NCBI GenBank assembly: GCA_028277585.1
Contig: JANQFY010000238.1
Coordinates: 1-56,766, forward strand
DNA length: 56,766 nucleotides
Reading direction: 5' to 3'
Origin: Sedimentisphaerales bacterium
GTDB lineage: Bacteria > Planctomycetota > Phycisphaerae > Sedimentisphaerales > Anaerobacaceae
Shown: one piece after another, positions 24,663 through 33,503 of the stretch
How positions within the stretch are numbered: the first letter of the stretch is position 1
Layout of the letters: every line of letters begins with the position of its first letter
Position numbers and translations under genes: made by a program
Notes under the pieces: model-generated
What the model was told of the DNA's origin: nothing
The model's input: the letters and a program-made list of their open reading frames with translations, nothing else
Database searches by the model: none

Positions 24663-25790
24663 ATGAAGCGACGTACATGTATCATCCTGGCACTTCTCTC
24701 GTTGCAGGCCACGCTGTGTTCGTCGCTGCAGGCCGCTGACCTTGCCCTTCCGTCGACGCGTCCGTTCTACATGGGATTCACCCGCTGGCCCGCCGACCTG
24801 ACACCCGAGGGATTCTTGACGGCGCAGAACTTCGCCCACGCACATGGCGATATCGTCTCCGTCATGTTCATTGGCGGGGTACCCTGGCCGGAATCATTGG
24901 CGGGCGAGCCGTTTTCGCGCGACGTTCAGAACAATCTCGCCTACCACCCGCCCGAGGGCAAGAAACTGTTCCTGTCCATTTCTCCGCTGAATCAGGATCG
25001 CAAGGGATTGGCGCCTTACTGGGGCGAGAAGGACAATCAGCCGCTTCCAGCGCGGTGGACGGGTTACGCGCTGAATAGCAATCAGGTGAAGACGGCTTAT
25101 CTGAACTTCGTATTGCGCGCCGTCAAAGCGATGAAGCCGGACTATCTGGCGATCGGCATCGAGAACAATGTGCTGCTATCTCACTCGCTTGCGAAATGGC
25201 GACAGTTGATGGAACTGCACCGCGAGACCTATGCCGCGGTCAAGCGGGTCCATCCTCAGTTGCCTGTCTGCTTCACCACGGAGGTCCTGCACTACCGGAA
25301 GTTGGCCAGCGATGCCCGCGGCTCGGACCAGGAGACCCAGGTGGCGGAGCTGATGAAGTACAGCGATCTGTTCGCCATGAGCATCTACCCACATATGAGC
25401 TACGATGTCCCACGCCCGGTCCCGCGCGACTTCTTCGACTTCGCCCGCCAGTTCGGCAAGCCCATCGCGGTCGCCGAGACGGGCGACACCTCGCGCGACG
25501 TTGAACTCAGAGCCTTCGGCTTGACATTGAAAGGAAGCGAAGCCAATCAGCGCCAATTCATCGAACTGCTCCTCGCTACGGCCCACAGAGACAGTTACGA
25601 GTTCGTCACGCAATTCGCGACAACTGACTTCGAGAAGTTGTGTGAAAAGCTGCCCCCACCCGTCGATGATCTGGCCCGCATCTGGGCGTACACAGGCATG
25701 CAGACCAGTAACCTGGAACCGAAGCCGGCTCTTTCGGTTTGGGACGCCTACCTGAAGGTGACATACGCGCGCGACGCGCGACGTAAATGA
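24663..25790 (+). CDS. Secreted TIM-barrel glycoside-hydrolase-like protein (GH53-like)
   Basis: A 375-residue exported protein from the ATG at 24663, six bases after AAGGAG, with signal peptide (RRTCIILALLSLQATLCSSLQA). The fold looks like a (beta/alpha)8 barrel: FYMGFTRWPADLTPEGF, KLFLSISPL, MKPDYLAIGIENNVLLS, YAAVKRVHPQLPVCFTTE, LFAMSIYPHMSY, GKPIAVAETGDTS. The Glu in GIENN and the Glu in VAETG sit at strand ends where acid/base and nucleophile residues occur in clan GH-A enzymes, as in GH53 endo-galactanases. Assignment to GH53 is tentative. It is followed convergently by a GH43-like gene and a sulfatase, consistent with polysaccharide use. Confidence 0.65.
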   Translation: MKRRTCIILALLSLQATLCSSLQAADLALPSTRPFYMGFTRWPADLTPEGFLTAQNFAHAHGDIVSVMFIGGVPWPESLAGEPFSRDVQNNLAYHPPEGKKLFLSISPLNQDRKGLAPYWGEKDNQPLPARWTGYALNSNQVKTAYLNFVLRAVKAMKPDYLAIGIENNVLLSHSLAKWRQLMELHRETYAAVKRVHPQLPVCFTTEVLHYRKLASDARGSDQETQVAELMKYSDLFAMSIYPHMSYDVPRPVPRDFFDFARQFGKPIAVAETGDTSRDVELRAFGLTLKGSEANQRQFIELLLATAHRDSYEFVTQFATTDFEKLCEKLPPPVDDLARIWAYTGMQTSNLEPKPALSVWDAYLKVTYARDARRK

Positions 25791-25844
25791 GCGGGAAGCC
25801 CGTGGAATACACGGCGCTCGTCCGTCGGTATCGCCTCTCCCTGG

Positions 25845-26990
25845 CTAAAACTGCTGGGCCTCGTCGGGGCCCGGATTGGCGTAGGCCGGGTCCTTGGCTC
25901 GGATTCGGATGTCGCCGTTGGGCAGGATCTTCACGTCGAGCGGGACGATGGTGGTGCCGCGCTGGTTGATCGTCTGGGCCGTCTCGGACAGGTCACGTGT
26001 CTCGACGCCCGCGCGGGGGATCGGAGGGACATTGGCATTGTAGAACGCGGTGCACCACCACTTGCCATCGCGGGTCTGGAAGGGGGTGCCGTGCCCGAGG
26101 AAGCGCCCGGCGAAGCGACGTGGGCCGTAGGGGCCCGTGATGCGATCGGCAGTGCAGTAGTAGAGGTTGTACGAGCCCTTGCGCATCTCGTCAGTGGACC
26201 AGGCGGTGCCGATATGGACATACTTGTCGCCGATCTTCCGCATGGTCGCGCCTTCATGGCCGATGCGCGAGAGCGTTTTGCCCGGGTTGCGCGGGTCGGG
26301 TCGACTGCCGGCCGGGTCCAGACGAACCGGCTCGCCCGTGAAACGCGAGAAGTCCGCGCTGAGCGGGGCCAGTAGCGTATTGCCCCAGAGCAGGTACCAG
26401 GTCCCGTCGACGTCCTTGAATAGGGACGGATCGTGCTTGCGGATGAACGCCGTGCCCATCGGATGCGTCCAGGGGCCTTTCAATTCCGCGCCGCGCGTCA
26501 GCGCCAGACTGCTGATCGGCGCCGGGCAATGCACCAGCGCCCACCGGTCGCCCAGCCAATGAACCTCCGGCGCCCAGAGGGGACGCTTCTTGCCCTCCTT
26601 CTGCATGATGCTTCTCGGGTTCTTCGCGTAGTGGGCGGTCTGCTCCAGGGTGAAGGGGGTCCCGAGATGCTTCCAGTCGACGAGGTCCTTGCTGCGCCAG
26701 ACCTGGACGACCGAGCCGACGGTGGACGTCTTGCCCAGCCCTGTGTTATAGGGATCGGACGCGCCGCGCGGATCGCCCGGGTTGGCGGTCGTGCCGGTCA
26801 GGTAGTAGTAATCGTCCGGGCCCAGAATGATATAGGGATCACGAATCCACGTGTTCGTGAGGAACAGGGCGCGGTCATGTGACTTGAGCCCCGCCTCGAT
26901 CTCGGCGCGTGACATGACGGGCGCGACGGGGGCGGCCGCCAGCGCGGAGTTGCAGAGAACGCCAAGCAGGATGAGGGCGTGCTTTGTCAT
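25845..26990 (-). CDS. Secreted GH43-like five-bladed propeller glycosidase
   Basis: A 381-residue exported protein from the ATG at 26990, whose start overlaps the sulfatase stop (ATGA). A signal peptide (KHALILLGVLCNSALAAA) precedes a beta-propeller of the GH43/GH117 type: TWIRDPYIILGPDDYYYL (first catalytic Asp region), VVQVWRSKDLVDWKHLG, LWAPEVHWLGDRWALVH (the Glu typical of blade 2), HDPSLFKDVDGTWYLLWG, and IGHEGATMRKIGDKYVH. It probably cleaves arabinosyl, xylosyl or galactosyl bonds outside the cytoplasm. The coupling to a sulfatase suggests a sulfated polysaccharide substrate, which is inference. Confidence 0.78.
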   Translation of the reverse strand: MTKHALILLGVLCNSALAAAPVAPVMSRAEIEAGLKSHDRALFLTNTWIRDPYIILGPDDYYYLTGTTANPGDPRGASDPYNTGLGKTSTVGSVVQVWRSKDLVDWKHLGTPFTLEQTAHYAKNPRSIMQKEGKKRPLWAPEVHWLGDRWALVHCPAPISSLALTRGAELKGPWTHPMGTAFIRKHDPSLFKDVDGTWYLLWGNTLLAPLSADFSRFTGEPVRLDPAGSRPDPRNPGKTLSRIGHEGATMRKIGDKYVHIGTAWSTDEMRKGSYNLYYCTADRITGPYGPRRFAGRFLGHGTPFQTRDGKWWCTAFYNANVPPIPRAGVETRDLSETAQTINQRGTTIVPLDVKILPNGDIRIRAKDPAYANPGPDEAQQF

Positions 26991-28447
26991 CGGTCTTGCT
27001 TCCTTTTCTTCGGGGCTGCGTTCTGTTTCGCTTGTTTGCGTAGCCACACCTCGCGCGGCTTGGGCCCGGAGGCAAGGTACGGTTCCCTGAAGACCTGCTG
27101 CGTATCGCCCTGCGCCTTCATCCACGTATCCAGCATGGACGCCATCTTCTTGATCTGCTTCTGATACTGCGGCGCCTCGGCCAGGTTGTTTTGCTCGATC
27201 GGGTCCTCCTTGAGATCGTAGAACTCAACGGCCGGGCGCTGGTAGTACTTGGCGACGATCGCCGCGGCTTTCGGATCGTTCTTGGCTGCGGCGTCCCAGG
27301 AGTCCCAATAGGCGCCCGCCCCGTCCTTGCGGTGGATGTCCGAGTGGTTGGAGTGATAGCAATCGGGGCGCAGGTTGCGAATGTACTTGAAACGCTCCGT
27401 CCGGACCGCTCGGATCGGGTAGACGTTCATGACGCCGTCACCGCTATGGGTGGTGTAGATGACGTCACGGTGTTGCGCGCGTTTGCCGAGCAGGACCGGT
27501 GCGAACGACTTGCCGTCGAGACGCTTCGGGGTGGTTCGGCCGGCGAACTCGAGCAGGGTGGGCATCAGGTCGACCCAACTGACCATGGCGCCCGTCCGCA
27601 CATCGGCCGCGATCCTGCCGGGCCAGCGGAAGATCATAGGCGTCCGCGTCCCGGCGTCGTAGAGGTTCCACTTACCGAAAGGCCACTGCGCGCCGTGGTC
27701 GGCACTGTACATGAACAGGTAATCGTCCGAACCGAAATGTCGCCGCGCCATGTGGTCCACCTGCGCCATCATCGCGTCCATGCCGGTCACGTCGGTCAGA
27801 TAGCGGGCCCAGTGCTCGCGCGTCTCCTTCGTGTCCACGAAGTGGGCGGGCAGGATGACCTCATCGGGATCGTAGATGCTCTCCTTGATCCACGCCACGT
27901 GGGGTCGATGGTCGCCCACCATCAGGCAGAGCGGCTTGTCCGAAGTCCGCTTGTCGAGGAAGTCCTTGACCAGTTGGGCGATTCTCTCGCGCCGTCCCTC
28001 TTGCCAGTGGTCGAACCCGACCATCTTCGCATGGGTCCTGCCGTGCGCGATTTTGCCAAAGGCGGCGACCTCGTAGCCCTGCTCCTGGAGCATCTTGACC
28101 ATGATCTGCGTCTCAGGGTGGGCCATGGTATGGTTGGGCTCGGCCCCGTTCCGCGCGGGCATCAACCCGCTCAGCAGGGCTGACCGGCTGGGTCCACAAG
28201 CAGGCGAAGCGACGAAGGCGCGATCGAACACCATGCCCTGGTTCGCCAGTCTCTCCATCATGGGCGTCCGGACGACCTTCCCGCCATAGACGGGGCTGTC
28301 CAGACAGCCATGATCGTCGGAAAGAAAGACCACCATATTGGGCTTTGGTTTTGGGCTGTCAGCCCGGACGAGGTTCGCTGCGGACAGCCCGACTGCTCCG
28401 ACGGCCGCGCCCAGTACATTCTTCAGAAATTCGCGTCGTGTCTTCAT
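26987..28447 (-). CDS. Tat-exported sulfatase
   Basis: A 486-residue formylglycine-dependent arylsulfatase-family enzyme. I chose the ATG at 28447 because the Tat-type signal (KTRREFLKNVLGAAVGAVG) starts there; the frame is open further upstream but runs into a repeat. Asp44-Asp45 (FLSDDHG) are metal ligands and the C-x-P-S-R motif CGPSR at C84 is the site converted to formylglycine. Later ligands appear in YSADHGAQWPFGKWNLYD. The C-terminal domain ends ALDTWMKAQ-like, as in choline/aryl sulfatases from Planctomycetota. It is translationally coupled to the GH43-like gene. No active FGE is present in the window; the SUMF1-like protein at 9572 lacks the catalytic Cys. Substrate is probably a sulfated polysaccharide. 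Confidence 0.9.
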   Translation of the reverse strand: MKTRREFLKNVLGAAVGAVGLSAANLVRADSPKPKPNMVVFLSDDHGCLDSPVYGGKVVRTPMMERLANQGMVFDRAFVASPACGPSRSALLSGLMPARNGAEPNHTMAHPETQIMVKMLQEQGYEVAAFGKIAHGRTHAKMVGFDHWQEGRRERIAQLVKDFLDKRTSDKPLCLMVGDHRPHVAWIKESIYDPDEVILPAHFVDTKETREHWARYLTDVTGMDAMMAQVDHMARRHFGSDDYLFMYSADHGAQWPFGKWNLYDAGTRTPMIFRWPGRIAADVRTGAMVSWVDLMPTLLEFAGRTTPKRLDGKSFAPVLLGKRAQHRDVIYTTHSGDGVMNVYPIRAVRTERFKYIRNLRPDCYHSNHSDIHRKDGAGAYWDSWDAAAKNDPKAAAIVAKYYQRPAVEFYDLKEDPIEQNNLAEAPQYQKQIKKMASMLDTWMKAQGDTQQVFREPYLASGPKPREVWLRKQAKQNAAPKKRKQDR

Positions 28448-28518
28448 AGACCCCATGCGACCATATTGCAGCCGGTTTGTCACGTACAACTTGACGGTGT
28501 ATCTTCGGAACGCGCGGC

Positions 28519-28603
28519 GTGGCAGCGTCAAGGCCACAGGCCTTGGCGATGGTTCCTGGGCATGCGATGAGAACCATCGCCAAGCTCCGCCTGACACTGC
28601 CAC
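28519..28603. repeat. Palindromic dispersed element, GTGGCAG family, copy 2
   Basis: Ends GTGGCAGCGTCA (28519-28530) and TGACACTGCCAC (28592-28603) match as inverted repeats at 11 of 12 positions. The inner perfect 13-bp inverted repeat is CTTGGCGATGGTT/AACCATCGCCAAG (28542-28554 and 28572-28584). Related to 22090-22215. Confidence 0.8.
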
Positions 28604-28640
28604 CCATGCTGCAACAACTTCGGATGATGGCGACAGATCG

Positions 28641-31600
28641 CTAGTTCTCTTCCGGGTCCTGGGGCTTCAGGTCGCTCCACTCGGGGATGGCGATGCGCAG
28701 GATGACCGGGTCCTTCTGCCCACCCAGAGCGGTGACGGGATGGCGCGGATCAGCGAGGTTCGCCTCCCGGACGCCCAGCTTGTATTCGCGCGGCGCCATG
28801 TTGCTGAAGACAAACTCGCCGCGCTGGTTTGTGGCGCCTTCGGCTTCGAGGCTCTCAAATTCGTAGGTGTCGCCCCGGCCGGCGTGCCAGTAAGCGTACA
28901 CCTCCGCGTCTGGCACGGGAAGACCCGTGGCGTCGTCGATCACGACGCCGGTCAGTCGCTTGCCCTTCTCCAATCGAATGACGACGGGTCTGGTGACGTC
29001 CTCGACCTTGTGCTTGACGGGGCGGTAGCCCGGGCGCACAGTGACATTCAGACGGTGCCGGCCGCCGAAGCGAGGGTTGACGTTCGCGAAGATGAACCGG
29101 CCCCTTTCGTCGGGTCGGATCTCGGTCGTCTCCGTGCTCCAGTTTCCCTCGTCGCCCAGTCTGACCGAAATGTTGAGCTTCACAAGGTCTCGTGCCGCCG
29201 TGCCGTCGAGATCGATTAGTCTTCCTGTCAGGGGTACGCCCTCGGCGAGCTGAATATCGTGTTCGACGATCTGGTGCGCTTCGTCGAGCAAGAGCGGTTT
29301 GGTCGCGTGGAAGTAGTTGCCCTGGCGGGCGATGATCCCGTAGTGACCGCCCAGGGGCAGGGGGGTCGCGTTGAAGCGACCTCGATCGGTTCCGCCTCCA
29401 TGCAGGGCGCTGTTCAGATCGTGCAGGCCCTTGCCCACAATGTCGGGTCGCTTCGCGACGACCAGCGACGCCGTCGCATCGGTCGCGACGCTGCCGTCCG
29501 GCTGCAGGATACGCCCGTAGATCGCCCCGGCCGGGTGGACGGGCACCTCGATCGTGAGCGGCCCCTCGCCTTTGGCAATCTCCATTGGTTCGGCTTCCGC
29601 GAACCAGTACCCGACCGGCCGTACGCCGTGATAGTAATCGATGTTGTACTTGAAGCGGCAGGGCACCGGGACCTCGCATTGGGCTCGTCCATCGACCACC
29701 TCGAGCCAGCCGGGTTTATAACCACGCTGACCTTCCTGGATGTGGTCGATGCGGACGCCCCCTTGCAGCGGAGGTGCATCGGGTGGGGTCTTGAAGACCA
29801 ACACGACCTCTCGGATCACCTTCTCTACCGGTGTCAGATCGATGACCACGTTGTCCCAGTCGTACTCTTCCACTTCCACGGTCAACCGTTGACCGCCTGC
29901 ATAGATAATGACGCGCTGGCCGTAGAAGTCCCGAATCTCGAAGTGCCCGACGCCGTTCTCGATCGTAACCGGACAGTTGGTGTGCGAACTCGTTTGTCCG
30001 TGATCACCGAGACGGTAATTGTTGACGTACTCGATGACGGGTTGTCCTTCCTTGTTTCTGCTCAGTCGGCCGAGATCACCGGTGATGGCGCCCCGAATGG
30101 CTTGTTGGGGACCCAAGTGGATCTCGATGCCCTTCTCTCCAGGCCGTACGCCGCTGAGGTATCGATACCCATAGCCCTCAGCTCGGACGAATACCAGGTA
30201 TTCGCCTGCGCTACTGAGTCGGGTCAGGGCGAACCGTCCTTCCGCATCCGTGACGGTATCCGGTTTGCCGTGCATACCGTTCTCGCCATAGGAGCGCCCG
30301 TTGATGCGCGAGAACATCAGGCGGACCTCGGCCCCGGCGATGGGTTCACCTGTTGCGGCTGAGACAAGGATTCCCCTGGCAGGCTCCACGGCGCGCAGCG
30401 TCACCGTGCCGACTTCGTTCGGCTTGAACATGACTTCGCGCAGTCGTTCCGGTTCGAAGCCATCGGCCTCGACGTACAGGCCGATCAGATGTTCGATCGC
30501 GTGCTGCTCGGTGGCGATTCCCTGCTGGTCGGTTGTCAGCTTGATCGTGTGGCGATACGAACCGTCACCCGAATAGACATAGCCGCCCGTCAGTTCGGCG
30601 CCTTCGATGGGTTGACCCGCTTCGTCGAAAACGCGAATCCGGGCGGAGAACCCTTCTCCAAGCACGAGTTCAATTCCTTCGATCGTTCCTCCGGGTTTCG
30701 GATCGAACGGGCCGGCAAAACCCGGTGCGTATCCCTCGCCGTCGGCGATGATATAGATTCGCCCATACTCGGCACGGGCCGCGAATATTCCGACCCCTTG
30801 GGGCTGATCCTTCACCGAGACGTCGATCATCGCGGTGGAACCGTAGCGGGGTCTGTCACTTTGCACCGTCACTTTCGGGTACTTAGGCAGGGGCTTGCCG
30901 TCCCAGGTCCTCACGATGCCCGATATCTTGACGTCGTCCTCTTCACCGTACTCTCTGTCCGGCAAGCCGTATTCCTGGGCGATCTCGGTGATCTTCTCGA
31001 TGCGTTCCTGAGGGGTGAGGATCTTGCCGGCGAAGGCGACCGCCAGGCCGGCGCCTTGCCAGAGGCCGGCCAGCGCCAGGATCGAGAGGCCCGTCATCGC
31101 CAGAGCGGTTGGCCAGGAGACGCGCAGGCGGGGTCGATGGCCCGCGATCATGATCCGGCGGACGCGATCTACGAGTTTGCCCTCGTCGGCGCCGTCGGCT
31201 AAGCCCATCAGCGCCGCGGCCGGCGCCGCGTGCTGGCGGCGCTGTCTCTGCGCCCAGGCGACGAGGGTTTCGGCGTATTCCGTTCGCCGGCCGGTCAGGG
31301 CGATCCCGGCCGCGTCGCAACAGGCCTCCCGCTCGATCCGGATCTGTCGGCTGATCCACCAGATCGCCGGGTTGAAGAACAGCAGCGCCTCGATCACCAT
31401 CTGGAGGAAGTTCACGAGGTAGTCGAACCGGCGAATGTGCGCCAGTTCGTGCGCGAGGATCGCCCGCAAGTCGTCGGCGGGCATGCCGCTGGCCATCGCG
31501 ACGGGCAATAGCAGGGTGGGCCAGACGCAGCCGATCACGCCGGGCACCGGGACGTGCTCACCGACAACGACGCGAATCCGTCGGGCGATGCGCATCTGCC

Positions 31601-32120
31601 CACGCAGTTGTTCGACCAGGGCGAGCGTAGTCTCGTCTTCCAGCGGCGTGCAGCGACGGCGCAGGCGTCCGGCGCCGACGACAACCGCCATGGCGCGGAG
31701 CAACATCAGCAAGGCGCCGACGAGCCAGATTCCTGCGGCCCACATGCGCCACGTGGTGCGAGACTGCACCTTGTGCGGCTGTCTTCGGTCGTTTCGGATC
31801 GGTGGGGCGCTTTCGTCAGTGTCGATACTGCTTGGTTGCGTATGAACGCTGGCGATGCTCGGTGCAGCGGGTGTACCAGCAGCTGGGGGGACCTCCGGCT
31901 CATAGTTGAGGATCGACCAGGTCAGTAGCGCGGCCAGCACGATCGCGACGAGGCTCATCAGGCCCGCCCAGTAGCGGCGATCGGCCATCCGGGCCGGGGT
32001 GCGACGCAGGCACATATACAGCCAGGTCGCAACGAGGGGGCCTTGCCAAAGCGTGTGCGCCAGCGCCGCTACCAGGTTGCGACAGAACTCACTGTCAAGC
32101 CGTGTCATCAGGGCATTCAT
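28641..32120 (-). CDS. BlaR1/MecR1-type M56 membrane metallopeptidase with long beta-domain C terminus
   Basis: An 1159-residue sensor protease. The N-terminal 350 residues carry transmembrane helices and the M56 zinc site H224-E-L-A-H228 (LAHELAHIRRFDYLV), followed by ERE-type downstream residues (IEREACCDAAG). A further membrane helix lies near residues 340-365. The rest, about 800 residues outside the cell, has repeated carboxypeptidase-regulatory/transthyretin-like modules (for example GTVTLRAVEPARGILVSA, GVVIDDATGLPVPDAEVYAY). In BlaR1 a penicillin-binding sensor sits here; this protein lacks it, so the signal is something else. It follows a BlaI-type gene by 23 bases and presumably cleaves or inactivates that repressor. 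Confidence 0.88.
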   Translation of the reverse strand: MNALMTRLDSEFCRNLVAALAHTLWQGPLVATWLYMCLRRTPARMADRRYWAGLMSLVAIVLAALLTWSILNYEPEVPPAAGTPAAPSIASVHTQPSSIDTDESAPPIRNDRRQPHKVQSRTTWRMWAAGIWLVGALLMLLRAMAVVVGAGRLRRRCTPLEDETTLALVEQLRGQMRIARRIRVVVGEHVPVPGVIGCVWPTLLLPVAMASGMPADDLRAILAHELAHIRRFDYLVNFLQMVIEALLFFNPAIWWISRQIRIEREACCDAAGIALTGRRTEYAETLVAWAQRQRRQHAAPAAALMGLADGADEGKLVDRVRRIMIAGHRPRLRVSWPTALAMTGLSILALAGLWQGAGLAVAFAGKILTPQERIEKITEIAQEYGLPDREYGEEDDVKISGIVRTWDGKPLPKYPKVTVQSDRPRYGSTAMIDVSVKDQPQGVGIFAARAEYGRIYIIADGEGYAPGFAGPFDPKPGGTIEGIELVLGEGFSARIRVFDEAGQPIEGAELTGGYVYSGDGSYRHTIKLTTDQQGIATEQHAIEHLIGLYVEADGFEPERLREVMFKPNEVGTVTLRAVEPARGILVSAATGEPIAGAEVRLMFSRINGRSYGENGMHGKPDTVTDAEGRFALTRLSSAGEYLVFVRAEGYGYRYLSGVRPGEKGIEIHLGPQQAIRGAITGDLGRLSRNKEGQPVIEYVNNYRLGDHGQTSSHTNCPVTIENGVGHFEIRDFYGQRVIIYAGGQRLTVEVEEYDWDNVVIDLTPVEKVIREVVLVFKTPPDAPPLQGGVRIDHIQEGQRGYKPGWLEVVDGRAQCEVPVPCRFKYNIDYYHGVRPVGYWFAEAEPMEIAKGEGPLTIEVPVHPAGAIYGRILQPDGSVATDATASLVVAKRPDIVGKGLHDLNSALHGGGTDRGRFNATPLPLGGHYGIIARQGNYFHATKPLLLDEAHQIVEHDIQLAEGVPLTGRLIDLDGTAARDLVKLNISVRLGDEGNWSTETTEIRPDERGRFIFANVNPRFGGRHRLNVTVRPGYRPVKHKVEDVTRPVVIRLEKGKRLTGVVIDDATGLPVPDAEVYAYWHAGRGDTYEFESLEAEGATNQRGEFVFSNMAPREYKLGVREANLADPRHPVTALGGQKDPVILRIAIPEWSDLKPQDPEEN

Positions 32121-32143
32121 CGGTCCGCTCCCTTCTCGGGGTC

Positions 32144-32527
32144 TTACCGCTTTGTTGTGTCCTGCGCTTCGTCGAGCATCTTTCGCATCTGGGCCAGGTC
32201 CTCGTCGCTGATCCGCCCATCGTCGAGCAACGCCTGCATGACCGCCGTGGGGCGCCCCCCGAAGACCTCGGTCACCACCTTGCGAACGAAGGGCTGGAGG
32301 ATCTTGCGTTTCGGGGTAGCCGGCTTATACACGTGGGCCACGCCCCGGCGGGTGTGCTTGAGCAGGCCCTTTTTCTCCATCACCTGAATCGCCGAGAGGA
32401 TCGTGGTGTAGGCCCGCTGCTTGCCGTCGGGCATCGACTCGAGAACCTCACGGGCGGTGCTGGGCCCTTGGCTCCACAAGACCGAGAGGATCTGCATTTC
32501 CAGGTCGGATGGTTTCGTCGCGTTCAT
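32144..32527 (-). CDS. BlaI/MecI/CopY-family transcriptional repressor
   Basis: A 127-residue repressor from the ATG at 32527, preceded by GGGAGATCGCC. The winged helix is visible: LEMQILSVLWSQGPSTAREVLESM, TTILSAIQVMEKKGLLKHTRRGVAHVY, then a C-terminal dimerisation helix pair (RVKVVTEVFGG-like and DLAQMRKMLDEAQ). BlaI-type repressors bind dyads in front of their own operon and are inactivated by the partner BlaR1-type protease, which here is the next gene. Two palindromes overlap the promoter directly upstream. The system controlled need not be beta-lactam resistance; in Planctomycetota BlaI/BlaR1 pairs are numerous. Confidence 0.92.
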   Translation of the reverse strand: MNATKPSDLEMQILSVLWSQGPSTAREVLESMPDGKQRAYTTILSAIQVMEKKGLLKHTRRGVAHVYKPATPKRKILQPFVRKVVTEVFGGRPTAVMQALLDDGRISDEDLAQMRKMLDEAQDTTKR

Positions 32528-32548
32528 GGCGATCTCCCTTGTACATAT

Positions 32549-32560
32549 CATAGTACTATG
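32549..32560. promoter_or_regulatory. BlaI-type operator 1 (CATAGTACTATG)
   Basis: Perfect 12-bp palindrome located 22 bases upstream of the repressor start, just downstream of the predicted -10 box. Confidence 0.75.
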
Positions 32561-32562
32561 AG

Positions 32563-32578
32563 CATAGTATGTACTATG
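32563..32578. promoter_or_regulatory. BlaI-type operator 2 (CATAGTATGTACTATG)
   Basis: Halves CATAGTA and TACTATG are perfect reverse complements around TG. The site covers the predicted -10 box, two bases from operator 1, so two dimers could bind side by side. Confidence 0.75.
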
Positions 32579-32594
32579 TGTGTAGTAGGTTCAA
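32566..32594 (-). promoter_or_regulatory. Promoter of the BlaI/BlaR1-type operon
   Basis: On the minus strand TTGAAC (32589-32594) and CATACT (32566-32571) are 17 bp apart; the -10 box lies inside operator 2. Confidence 0.5.
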
Positions 32595-32691
32595 GGCAAA
32601 AAAGGGAGAAGATGCAAGAATCTGCCACGGCACCGCCGAGCTGGGGCGGGCGCACTTCACGTCTGTGGATGAGATTCTTGCCATAGGCGTT

Positions 32692-32808
32692 GTCATTCCC
32701 GCGCAGGCGGGAATCCAGACATTGGACGTGCTCCCTGGTTCTCTGGCCGCATTGCCCTTGGGTTCAACCGGCAACGGTCCTCTGGATTCCTGCCTGCGCA
32801 GGAATGAC
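32692..32808. repeat. Two-hairpin dispersed element (ATTCCCGC type)
   Basis: The left arm contains the hairpin ATTCCCGC-GCAG-GCGGGAAT within 32692-32718, and the right arm ATTCCTGC-CTGC-GCAGGAAT within 32782-32808. Both are perfect 8-bp stems with 4-base loops. The arms are also inverted relative to each other (GTCATTCC and GGAATGAC, CCAG and CTGG). Each stem keeps pairing although the two arms differ. Confidence 0.85.
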
Positions 32809-32982
32809 AGAGTCGTCTTCGCGGGCTGTGATGCTCGTTTCAGTGGAATCCGCCCATGAACCTGACTCGCATCCGCTCGGTGTCCGAGGTGGTTGAATTC
32901 GCTTGATTGTGCTGGGGGCGCGATTTAGAATGAACCCGGTGTGTGGTACGCGAGCGTGTGTGGCATCTGAGGGCGTCTTGGT

Positions 32983-33405
32983 ATGGCTGCCGCGAAAGAG
33001 CATGAGCCGCTGTCGCCGGAAGCGACAAGGGTCTTCGAGTGGATCGCCGGGCATGTGGTCCGCAAGACGTGCTTCTGGTATGCCGAAGTGAAGCGGCACT
33101 GCGACATCGCTTCCGATCAGGAAGTGCACGCGATTCTGGAGGTCCTGCGGGACTACCCGGACCGAGTCAAATCCCATCATCGCATCGTCAAGGCGATCTA
33201 TCCCGAGGACCAACATGAGGAAGGGGCCTTCGAGGTTGATCCGCACGCGGATCGGGCCTGGGCGGCGTACTCCGAGTGGATGGCCGAGCACTGCTGTCCG
33301 ATGTGCAACAAGCCGTCGTTGCAGCGAGTATCCGTACTTCGCTGTCAGAATCCTGAATGCGATCACGAACATGATGCGCCCGCCGCGCCGTCTGGCCCGC
33401 ACTAG
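32983..33405 (+). CDS. Hypothetical protein with C-terminal zinc ribbon
   Basis: A 140-residue protein I do not recognise. The N-terminal 70 residues look helical, perhaps a small winged helix (ATRVFEWIAGHVVRKTCFWYAEVKRH). The C terminus has a four-Cys zinc-ribbon pattern: CPMC, then 14 residues, then CQNPEC. This arrangement would suit a DNA- or RNA-binding protein or a small regulatory factor. The start at 32983 has a GAGG-type purine stretch about 15 bases upstream, which is weak. It stands alone on the plus strand between the BlaI promoter region with its dispersed element and a metallophosphoesterase relic. Confidence 0.65.
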   Translation: MAAAKEHEPLSPEATRVFEWIAGHVVRKTCFWYAEVKRHCDIASDQEVHAILEVLRDYPDRVKSHHRIVKAIYPEDQHEEGAFEVDPHADRAWAAYSEWMAEHCCPMCNKPSLQRVSVLRCQNPECDHEHDAPAAPSGPH

Positions 33406-33503
33406 CGAGATACGTTCGACCTCTCCCAGGTAGCGTGCGAACAATATCCCGGGTGATCGGTACATTCTTGTGGAGATGACGATATCGGTTCAGTGGACTA
33501 GGT

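Noticed and set aside
26987..28447. Maturation of the sulfatase by the SUMF1-like protein at 9572
   Set aside because: The SUMF1-like domain lacks the catalytic Cys pair and is far away on the other strand.
32692..32808. CRISPR-like array
   Set aside because: There are only two hairpin arms in inverted orientation and no spacers or direct repeats; nothing in the window looks like a CRISPR array or cas gene.
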